Origin: Amoebophrya sp. A120
Lineage: Eukaryota; Sar; Dinophyceae; Syndiniales; Amoebophryaceae
DNA: 64,000 nt
NCBI GenBank assembly: GCA_905178155.1
Contig: CAJINV010000002.1
Span: 9,001,412 to 9,065,411, forward strand
Direction: 5' to 3'
The number at the start of each line of letters is the position of its first letter. Position 1 is the first letter of the stretch. The notes under the pieces are model-generated. The model saw only the letters and a list, made by a program, of their open reading frames with translations, made no database searches and was not told the origin of the DNA. Both the position numbers and the translations under genes were made by a program. Positions 47,801-59,800 of the stretch are shown here, piece after piece.

Positions 47801-50800
47801 GGTCACGAACAGTCGCTACTTGTCGAATTTTTTCACAGTCTACCCGTATTTCAACCAATTAACGTTGACAGCCGACGTCTCCCCTACCGTCGTACGGTTC
47901 AACTATGCGGCAAACAACACCGGAAGAATCTACGCCGGCTTGCTGTTAGAAGATTCGGCAACAGACCAAAAGTGCGGCTCGTACGACTTGGAACCGGTTG
48001 GGTTTAAGCAAGACGTCCCGCCCTTCCTCTGTGGCGCGTACGGGAAGGAGGTGAGAGTCGCCACGGGGCAGTTTGTGATCGATCAGGCGGTGGAGAACAT
48101 TCCGATCAGCACCGTGGAACTGGAAAATTGCAACCTCGTGGGTGGAAAGTCGTACAATCTGTATGTCTACGTGGAAGACTACAACCCGGTGACGAACTAC
48201 TTCGCCGGAGCGATGTCGGACGCCGTAGAGATCAACATTCCCGTGTCCAATTCCTTCGGCCAAGCCGACATTGTCGACGACACAACCGCGATTTCTGCGG
48301 GTGGAGTCACTACCGACGGCCTGACGTTCGCGGTGACAATCAGCAACAAAGGGTTCGGCTGGGCGGAGATTTTCGAGTCCGCGAACATCCAGACGATCGA
48401 CATCGCGGAGATGAAGTCCGGTCGGTTCGCCGTCGGGAGCTCGAGCTGCAGGGTCAGCGGGACGGCGTACAACAGTTCGTTCGAACTCACCGAAAATGGG
48501 ACGAGCGTGCTGAAAACAACTGACCCCGAAAACGGTGTTTACAACTGGACGCTGTCCGGGTGTTCGCTAACTCGGAAGCAGCCCTACAGCTACTACCTCT
48601 ACGTGGAGGACGAACGGCAAAAGTCGGACGGAACTTTGCTCGGCCCGTTTGCGCTCCCGTTGCGGGATTACTCCAACTACTTTCGGGCCGATATCGAATA
48701 CTACGGAAAGCCGCACCTCCGGGGGACGCCAACGAGGGACCGGTTTGCGCTCGGCTTCACGCCGGAGTTCAACGGGAAAATTTGGTGTTTAGTCGTGGAT
48801 GATGCTTCAACTATCCCGAGCTACCTGGCTTTCGTGAACCAAACACAAGCGAAAACCAGCGCGGAAGTCGCCAAGGGGGTGAAGGTCACGAGCTTCACCT
48901 CAGACGCGGGTTTGATCCTTGCCCGCGTCGACAATGTTGAAGTAAAAGCCGGGGTTTTGCAGGAAGTAGAACTACTCGGGAGTTTCGAATTAAGCAAGAA
49001 CTACACGGCTTTCTTCTACCTCGAAGACGAAAACGGGCTCAACGACGGCTCTCTCCACCGCTTACCCGCAATCACCATCCCGGCGAAGATCGATTCGATT
49101 AATTTTTTCCACACCTTTCCCTACTTGTGCAACACTCCGACTACGGACGGCATCGAGTTCAAGTTTGCGGCGAACCAAACCGGGTATCTGTGGGCCACGC
49201 TTTTCGGCTCGGAGCATTTACACCACGGCATCACGGATGCGAAGTCGGTCAAGTACCGGAGCGGAAATGTGCAACCGATGTTGGAATGCTTTCTGAGCGC
49301 AGTGCCGATAACGGCTAGCACCGGAGATACAACAGCGTCCATGACAACATTGAACTTTACCAGCTGCTCACTTTACGCAGGGAAGGAGTACAACGTTTTG
49401 GTCTACATCGAATCGGAGGAGCTGGAGCTCGATGCAAACGGAACAGCAGTCGCGAACTCCTTCCTGCAGCTCGATTCGGACGGCACGCCCGGGAACGGGA
49501 CCCTCGCACCCATGTTCAACTTCAAGGTGCCGATTTCGAACAACTTAACAGCCTACCAACTCTCCACGATTCCCACGTACACGAAGCTAACTGGGTCGGA
49601 GTTCGACGTTTCTGTGACTGCGGAGAAGACTGGGAGGGTTTGGGTCGCGGTTTTCCCGATTTCTGTCTTCATCGCGTACTTCCCGATGGGCATGGGCACT
49701 CTGAGCTCCGATGGGGTCGTCGACACGAGTAGCGGAATGCACAGCAGTAGTTCAGTATCCTCCTACAGACGGCAGCTGCAGTACAGCTACGGCAGTTCTT
49801 CTTCTTCCAGTTCGGCGTCCTACTCCGCTGCGTCCTCCTCCGTCACGCCGAGCTACAGCTCGCCGACGACGTCTAGTTCGTCAATAGCAGCTTCGAGTAC
49901 CTCTAGCGCGAGCTCATCCAGTGGTTACTCCTCTTCCGGCGGCACGGCAGTGATCAATTACATCAGCTCTGGTTACGACGCGGCGGCCGCGGCCGCGACG
50001 ACCACCACGACGACCATTCCGCCGGTTTATGACCAGTCGCTGTTCCGGCTGCCGGTGGAAATGATCAAAAACCCAGCCGGGATAACCAATGCGGCACAGC
50101 GAGCGCTTTGCTCGACGGCAAATTACACGATGAGCGGGCACAGCATCGTTGAAAGTGAGGCGTTGACTTTGAAGTTGGAAAATTGCACCATCGGCGCCGG
50201 CGTCGCCTACGGTGTGCAATTTTACGTGGAAGACGAAAACAGCAATAACGACGGGCAGCAGTACTATCTGAAGGCGATCACACCCGTTAGCAACAGCTTC
50301 ACGATCAACCCCTACCCGACGACCGATATTTCCGCGAATGGGCTGGATTTGCGGATCGGGGTCACGCTGCTCGGGACGAATGGCGGGAAGATCTGGATGT
50401 TTATCGTGAACGAACAAACGCATTTGGCCGGTCTGGCGAACACCGTCACGGGCGCAAAAGCGTTGACCGGCGCGCAGGGCAGCAGCAATTGTCAAAGACA
50501 AGCGGAACTGATTTCCGACACGTTGATCCAGCTGGTCGGCTGCAGCTTGAGGAAGGGGGAGACGCACTACGTCTATGCGTACGTGGAAGACAGTAATGAT
50601 AACTCCGATGGGACTCTCGCGCCCCCTCTCGCAATCTACGTCCCGGCGTCGAATGTCTTCACCGTCCCCTGCTACTTGAAGTCCACGCCGGTCGAGGACG
50701 GTGTGAAGTTCACGTTCACCGCCAGCGAGGCGACGGGGAAGCTATATGCGGCAGCGATTTCCAAGATCGACTACGAGTTGCGCTTGGCGAACACGTCGAT

Positions 50801-53800
50801 GTTGAATACCACGAGCTCGTTGGCGGAAACCGTCGTGGATTTGGCAAGCTACGGGGACAGCAATTGGTACAACTTCGCCGGCTGCTGGGTCAACTTCGTC
50901 ACGATCAGCGGCTCAGGGACGACCTCGACCACCGGGCAAGTGACCACGTGCAACTTCCAGCCGTTCACCGACTACAAACTCCTGGTCTACATCGAGGCGG
51001 ACCATGCGTCGCCGGCGGTCGCGGTCACCGACGGCAGTCTCGCGATCCTGGACGTGAACATCGGCCCGAAAACGAGATCGAACTGGTTCACCGCGAACCC
51101 GTTGGTCGACACGCAATTCGCCGGCTACAGCTACGACAAAGTGTACTTCTCCATCGGCACGTTCGCGGAAGCGGGTTACATTTACGCGATTGTGATCAGT
51201 GAGGACGCGATCACTTCCGTCACGACGGTGAACGAGGTCAAGTCGGGGAAGTTTTCCCACGGTGGGCGGGAGTGCAAGCTGAACCGCGCGCAGCACTTTT
51301 CCTACACGCAGAACCAGCCGAACGTGCAGCCGGACTACTTCACGCACATCCTGCGGGAGTGCGAACTGGTGATGGAGAGGTCGTACTACTTGGTGGTGTA
51401 CATCGAGGACTTGACCGAGAACAACGACGGGACGATCGCGTCCGTGCGGTTCACGGTCCCGGTCACGACGTTGCCGTACGAGGCCGACCCGCTGGTCCTG
51501 AAGGGCACGGACCGGCAGTTCCAGAACGTCGTGCCCGGCGCCCGGCACTACTACCACGTCCGAGGCGTGAACGCCGCGGGGGTGGGAATGGCGTCGGGGA
51601 AATCCGATTCCTTCTACAACGCGGCGCCACCCTCGACCCCGCTCCCGCCCGTCGCGACCCATGTCACCCGGACGAGCGTGAATCTGAAGTGGGAGCCGCC
51701 GTACAGCGGGGGGTTGCCGGTGGTCTACTATGTGCTCTACATGGCGGAACAGACGGTGATCGAGCACGTCAACCCGGGCCCGGGCGCGCCGAATTCCGAT
51801 ACTTATCACAATTTCCACTTTGAAAGCCCCTACTTCTACTACCACGCCGACGGGGCGCGGTTCACGCAGGTCTACCACGGTACCGACCCGGAGTACAGCC
51901 GGTCCAATTTGCGGCAGAACGCGCAGTACCGGTTCCAGGTCCGCGCGGCGAATGCGGTCGGGGTGAGCAACGTGTCGGACATTGTGAACATCACCCTCTG
52001 TTCGAAACCCACGCCCCCACGGAACGTCCGGATCGTCTATAGGACGAACACCTTGATCAAAGTCTGGTGGGACGAGCCGCTGTCCACGGACGGGTGTCCG
52101 ATCGTCACCTACCGGGTGAAAATCGACGACGTGCTGCAGCCGGAGTCGATGGCCCGGACGTTTTGGATCGACCCGGCGGTGTTGAACCAGGGCTACTTCT
52201 TCCAGGCCAATGTGCGGACGGAGGGCGGGCCGAGTTTGTGGACGGACCCGCTGCTGATCATTGCGGGCGAGGCGCCGGGGCAACTGCCGAAAAAGCCGGT
52301 GATCGTTTCCTCGGATAAAGACCACGTGAGCTTGCGCTGGGAAGCGATTTCTTCGATTTCGTTATCCGGGTTGCCGCTTCTGTTTTATCGGATTTACGCG
52401 CGGGAGAACAACACCAACACGTATCTTTACAACGACACGAGCAACCCAACGGATTTGCAGTTCACGCTGTTCGCGAACTACAGCCAGGGAATCGCCGGCA
52501 GCGGTGTGAACGGGACTGACATCCCCGGGACGCTGAAGACCGGCACGGAGTACTGTATCGCGGTGGCGGCGATGAACAACATTTCGGCCATGAACCCTCT
52601 GAACGACCAGCTGCCGAACTTTTCCCCCGAGCAGTGCGTGTGGACGGCGGTGGTTCCGGATCCGCCGATTGCCATGGTGTTCAACCGGTTAACCTTGCAG
52701 CGGATCATCGTGACCTGGCCCGACCCGGCGGACAACGGCGGCGCGCCGATCGACTACTACGAGATTTCCATGAAGGGGCCAACCGACTCGGCTTTCTCCG
52801 TGGTCGCGCTGAACGACTACGAGGATAAATCTTACTGGTTGCAAAACTGCGTGGTGGGCGCCATCTACAGCTTCATCATCCGCAGCCACTCCCCGGTCGG
52901 GTACGGCGCCTCTTCCAACCAGTTCGACGTGCAGTGCGCCACTCTAACCGCGAAGCCGGACGCCCCGAAGCGGGTGTCCAGCAGCACGGAGTCGATCGGA
53001 ATCAAGTGGGCCGCGCCGAACAACAACGGGGGGACGATCAACAGCTACCGGCTCTTCAAGGCCTTGAGCAAGAACGGCGTGAACACCACGGCCTTTGAGC
53101 TGATGCAAGACCGCAACGAGTTGTCGGCGATCATCACGCCGGTGATCCCCGGACAAGAGTACCAGTTCAAGGTTTCGGTGTACAATTCGGTGGGTTACAG
53201 CGAGGAGTCCGAGGTGCTCACCATCACCGCCGCCGGGATTCCAACGAAAGTCCGGAACGTCACTTTTGACAACATGGGGTACGAGTCCAGCACGAACTTC
53301 AAGTGGCTGGCGCCCGCGTCGGACGGGGGATCGCCGATTTTCCGGTACGAAGTGTACTACGGACTGGTCGGGATCCGGGAGCCGGTGAATAGACTGCTTT
53401 GGACGGGCACGACGACCGAGACGGGGTTGCTGCCGTTTTCCTCCGGGGTGTGTTACCAGTTCCAGATTTTCTCCGTCAATGCCGTGTCCCAGGCCTTCAA
53501 CGTGCGGCCCGAGGCCAGCGACACGCTGCAGTGGTGCAGCGCGATCAAGCCGTCGCAAATCACGTTCACCCTGATCAAGTCCGATGTGGGAGAATTGACG
53601 TTCCGCTGGAACCCCCCTGTCAGCTCCGGCGGCGGCTACATCTTCGCCTACAACATCTACCTCTACGCGCAGGAGGGCGGGAAAGTGTCCGACTTGGACG
53701 CGCTGCGTGTAGCCACGCTGGCGTATGAGGCAAAGGTGACCGGGTTGGCGACGAATTTTCCGTACTTCGCGGAGATCCGCGCGCAGACGACCGCGGGGGA

Positions 53801-56800
53801 GTCGCCGGCAAACCCGCTGGCGGTGGTGGTCTGCGACCCGCCGGCGACCATTGCGAGTTTCAAAGTGGTAAGCAGAAACGCCACCAACACGCTGTTCCAG
53901 TGGACCATGCCCACGCAGTTCACCTACTGTCCGATTCTGGGCTACAGTTTGTTCACGGGTTTGTCGACGACCTCGTTCACGAAAATCGGGCAGATCGAGG
54001 GGAAGGAGACGACCAACTTCACGTACGGGCACGCGGTCCCCGGCGTCGGGCGGTACTACAAGGTGGTTGCGGACAATTTTCAAACTAGAAATTTTTTCCA
54101 AACCGGAACCACCAGCTCGGAGATCCTCTTCGCCTACACGGCGGGCGCCCCCGCGCCACCGATGAACTTGCAGCTGACCTCCAAGGACTTGACGACCGCC
54201 AGTCTGGCCTGGACGGCGCCACTCGACACCGGCGGCAGCCCGATCACGGGGTACTACATCCAGAGGAACGACGGCACGGAGAACGGGACGGTGTACGTCT
54301 CCGCTTTGTCCGCGAACGAAACTTTGCCCACGACCCTGACCCACACGGTAACTTCTTTATTGACCGGCTTCACATACAAGCTGCGAGTCGCGGCCGCCTC
54401 GGCCGTGACGACCACCAACCAGCGGGAGGACGCGTACCCGCGGTTCTCCGACCCCATCTCCGTCGTGATCGGGCGCGCCCCGAGCCAGATGGACGCGCCG
54501 GTGGAGATCCCGGACACCCGGACCGCGACCGGTTTAGGGGTGCGCTGGACGAAGCCGACGGACGTGGGCGGGCAGGTGCTGACCAAGTACCGGCTGTTCC
54601 GCGACGACGGGATCAGCGGAAATCCGACCATTCTCGTCGCGGAGACCGACGTTTTCACGCTGGAATTCACCGTGACGGGCCTAACGCCCGGCGCGCGGTT
54701 TTCCTTCGGGGTGACGGCGGAGAACGCGGCGGGAGTGTCCGTCATGTCGCCGCTGTTGACCACCTTTGCGGGCCAAGGACCGGAGATGCTGGTCGCCCCC
54801 AGCCGGGACACGTCGATCCGCACCTCGGGGGTGCAGATCAATCTGAAGTGGGTGGCGGCGGATATCCGGAAGTCGAACAAGCCGGTGCTGTACTCTAAAA
54901 CGCTGAATTAGCGGCAAAGCCGGTAATCCCTGTGAATTCCAAAAGCCCATGACTCTCGTGCATCAACGCCCGCCGCCCGTGCTTCAAAATCTTGGAGCAG
55001 AACTACTTTGCAAATTTGGCACCCGTGCCTTGCTTCGCTTTGTCCAAATGCAGCAAACCTGTTACGCTGCTCGTCGCCGCGGGCCTGGCTTACCTAACTT
55101 GCCTGCCCCAGGTGACAAGTCTGAAACGCAGCCACCTCAGCGCACAGTCTTCGTAGAGCAGGCGGCCGCGCCCAGGCGTCCGCTGGTGCGCCCCTCGGCG
55201 CCGACGTTTTGTCACAGAGTGAGGCCCCAGACACTCCGTTAACAAGACCTCGGGGTACCCAGAGGTTCTGTTTATCGCGAGCTGTTTTTGCATTTTTGGG
55301 TCTGCAGCCAAAAATCCAAAAACAGCTCGCGATAAACACGACCTCTGGGTACTCATAGGTCTGGTTAACGGAGTGGCGCAGGGTCCATTCCTGGACACAA
55401 CGTCGGCCTGGGTGACGGGGATACTGAATCTACTTAGCACGACCTTTGGCCATGCAAAGGTCATGTTAAGCGGTTTTTTTTTCCCGGCATACTCAGGGAG
55501 TCCGCGACTCAGGGGGTACTCATTTGCCTTTGCGCTCCTGTGTCCCTATTCACGGGTCAGCAGAACTTCGAGCCTGTTTGCAATATTAGCGTCCGCCCTG
55601 AATCCCGATTCAGGATTCTAGGGATCGCTTATCGCTGAGAAATCGCGTTAAATGTTGGGCGGGAGATAGTGGAAAGTTGGATTCTCACAGAGTGGCCGGG
55701 TTTGCCGCTTATTCCCGTACTCAGAGTACTACAAGCTGCTCCGCGACGACGGGAACTTCGGCGACTTCGTCGAGGTGGGCACGACGACCTTCTTGAACGA
55801 AACCATTGGCTCGCTCCGCAACTCGCTCTACTACCGGTTCGTCGTTCAGGCCTACAACGAGGTCGGGTGGGGCCCTTTTTCGCCCGTGTTCCGGTCGCAG
55901 GTCTGCGGGCAGCCGCAGCACCCGGATTCCTTCTACTTCGCGGAGTACTACGACAACGGTGTTTTGCTGCGGTTCACCAAACCGACCGACGGGGGCTGCG
56001 ACACGCCGACGCTGACGAAGTACGAGATCTACCAGAACCACCTGACCTCGGGGAACAACGTGTACGAAAAGATTTACGAGGGCGAGCCGACGGACCTGTT
56101 TGCGAACGCCACGAACTTGAACGCGAATGAGCAGTACCAATTTCAAATCCGCGTGTCGAATTTTGACCAGTCCAGCGACGTCTGGCCGGACAATCTAGTC
56201 CTGCTCGTCGGGGCGGTGCCGCGGAAACCGAACAACCTCTTCTTTCTCTCCGCCCCCACCGCGACCTCCTTGCAAATCGGCTGGGTGGCGCCCGTGTCGA
56301 AGATCCCGATTTTGCAGTACAGGATCTACTTCGACAACGCGGTGGACGGAGCGATTGACACGGTCGTGGAAACCGTCGATGGGTCCGTCTTGAACATCAC
56401 CAAAGCGGGGTTAACGGCAGGCGCGAAGTACCGGTTCCAAATCCAGGCGAGGAACCAGAACGGCTGGGGAGAACGGTCCGGCGTTACGGAGTTCTACGCG
56501 TCGCTGTCCCCGCGCGCCCCGAACTCGGTCAGCTACTACAACAGCACGATCGGACAAGTGTACGTGCAGTGGGAGCAGCCGGTTTTGTACAGCACAAACG
56601 ACGCGCCGTTTTCCAGCTACAACATCTTTTGGGGCAATTTGGACACGGACGGAACAACGGTTTTGCTGGCGGAACAGTCGTACTCCACCAACGCGGCGAC
56701 GAGGTACACGACGCCACCGATTTCGCAAATGTCGTCCCTTTTGAACAGCAACTTCACTTCGGGAACGTTGTTGCACTTCCGGGTCCAAGCGTGCACAATC

Positions 56801-59800
56801 AACACGTGCGGGCCCTTCACCGACACGCTGACTCTGGTGGCCGCCGGTCTGCCGAAGCAGCCGGATGCGCCTTCCGTGGTGAGTTTTGCCGGGAAAACGG
56901 TGAGCGAGATCGGCGTGCCGCTGTCCTGGGCGCCGTACAGCACGCTGAGCGAGTCGGGTGCGGAAGCGTACTTGTTCGCGATCTACTCCAGTACGAACGT
57001 GTTGAACCAGGACGACGAGAGCAGTTACACGCTGCACGGATACACGGAATCAAACTCTGCGAACTACAACTTCACCTGTGTCCAGGACGAGCACTACTTC
57101 GTCAAGGTAGCCGCAATCAACGGCGCGGGCGGGAACTACTCGGCGGAAACCAGTTCGGCGTTGTACAAGCAGAATCTCGGCCCGTTCTCCCACCCGCTAC
57201 TGATCGTCTGCACGGACCGGCCGGAGACGCCCGCCGCACCGTCCATGTTGACAACGCAAACCAGCATCTCCGTCGTGTTGTTCGAGCCGAACGTGACACA
57301 GTTGAAAAACGCAACACATGTTGGTTGGGAATTGGAAATTGAGGATCTCGACGATGGTTTAACGAAAAAGTGCGTATTCACCTACTCGGACGTGGTGCAC
57401 GAGAAGTTCACACTGCCCACGACGAACACAACCACCACGACGATCACCTTGTTTCAGCACAGTTTGGAGAATCTGTACGCGCCAAATTTGAGTCCGATCT
57501 ACGTTTTAGACAGTTCCTTCGTCGTGTCGAACCAAAACCCAACAGTTTTGCAAGGCTTGTCCGCAACGCAGACCGGGGGACAAACCTCCGAAGAGAGCAC
57601 GACCGCAGCGAGTTACACGTTCCAGACCGATGTCGCTGCGTCCGCGGGGAGCTACGAAAGCTACAGTGCGTACGGCTACTTGCGCCGGCTCGCGACCTAC
57701 GCCGAGTTCCCGGGCACCAATCCGGAAACGGTGTTTGACGTGTGGAAGAGGGAGAACGAGAAGGAGAAGAGACGAATGCAGTCGAAGTTCCTGCGAAAGC
57801 GGAAGCTGTTGAGCAAGTTGGAGGTAAGAGAATTGATGGCACCGTACGAGGATGATGTTCTGGCGGAAAGCGAAATTTCCGGCCCGACAGAGGTGGTCTT
57901 CACGTGGTCCACAGCAGCAGCCGGATCAAGGAGGCAGCTAGTGGCCGCAGGTGATTCAACAGCATCGAATGATGTAGTAGACCTTTACGACGAGGACTCC
58001 GTCCAGCAGCTATCCTACACCCGTCGCTTTCTCCAGTCCGTCTACATTCACACGAGCGAGTTCGTGGTGGTCTCCGGCCACCGTTACACGGCGAAGATCC
58101 GGCTGTGCAGCAACATGGGCTGCAGCGACCAATCCGCCGCGTCCGAGCCGACGTACGCTGCGGACTCGCCGAGCGCGACGGATTCTCTGGCGATCCTGAG
58201 CACGACAAACGAGCAGATCGCGATCCAGTGGGACTTCAACAACGGAACCACGAACGGCGCGCCGCTAACCGGGTTTTGCATCTACATTTCCCAAATCCCG
58301 CTGTACGACCCGGAACTGGACGCAAACGGCACGGCGCTGTTCCCCGACCCCAACGCGCCGTGCTTGACCTGCGGCAATTCGGAAAAGATCGTTTTGAACG
58401 ACCCATTATTTCGAAACTACACGTTTAACTGCGCCCCCAACATTGCCTCCCCGACGTTCAACGGATCGCAGAATGTGTTCTTCTTCCAGGTGGCCGCGAG
58501 CAACCAGAACGGGATCGGCCCCAGAGGGGAGGTTTTGCCGGTGCGGTGTTCGTCCGCGCCGGACCAGCCGGCGGCGCCGTTTTACATGCAGAGTGTGTCA
58601 AATTCGAGTCAAGTGATCGGATTCACATTGCCGAACTTGTACAACGCGCGTCACGTGTCGAGTCAGATGTACCGGCGGCAAACCACGGGCTCCGGCGCGA
58701 CGGCAACTTACAGCCTGACCAGCAGCACGACGGATTTGCTCGCGCGGACTTTCACTAGTTCGGGTTTGGTTTCCGGCGAGCAGTACGAGTACTACGTGAC
58801 GATTGCGTCCGGCACGGGGACCAGTGTTCCCTCGGCCACAACCACCATTGCGGCGGGAGAGCTGCCCGGAAACGGCACGATCACCTTCGTCAACGCGACA
58901 AACAGCTCCATCACGGTGCAAATCACCGTCCCGACGGACTACGCGACCGGGACGGGCGGGGCGAAGTTGAGTGGTTATCGGGTGTTTGAGTCCGCGGATG
59001 GCGTGTTCTACGATTACACCTCTCCGAACAGCACGGTGACACTCACGGGGACGGAAACCAGTCAGCAACTGGCGAATTTGTTCTACGTCCGAGAAGATTG
59101 TGTTACCGGGAGTCTCTACTGGTTTTCGATACAGATTGTCAATCAGGTCGGCGAGGGGCTGGTCAACGAAGGGGTCAAGTTCCGCTGCTCCGCACCCCCC
59201 GCGACGCCAGCCGCGCCAACGTTGGTGACGGCCGCGAAGGACAGTTTGGCGGTCCGGGTGGAGCGCATCGACCCGGATTTTCTCAACCTCGCGAAGTTTT
59301 CCAAGTACATCTTCAGCATTGACGACGGAGCCGGCGGGGCTTTTGAGAGCTTCGAAGTGCCGGACGACGAAACGGCGAGAACGTTCACCTTCACGAACTT
59401 GACGACCGGGTTGCTCTACAAAACGACCGTGCAGGTGTTTTCGGATGCGCCGGGCGCGTCCGAAGTGTCCGCCGCGTCGACCTTTTACGCGGCGACGCAA
59501 CCCTCGGCGCCCCTGTCGGTGTCGCAAACGAGTTCGACTTCCACTTCCATGGTGGTGTCCTGGAACGCGCCCGCGGACAATGGCGGATTGCCGATCCAGG
59601 CGTACAACGTGTACACCGCGTTCCAAGTGTACAACTACGCCGACAACACGACCAGCTACTACCCGTACCAGGGCGTGAGTCCCGCGATTTACGGGACCAC
59701 GCCCACCGCAACGGTGGCGGCGACGACCTTCACGCTGGCCGACTGCGGCATCAGCAGCTACGGCGGGTACGTGTGGTTCAAGGTTGCGGCGTACTCGGTG

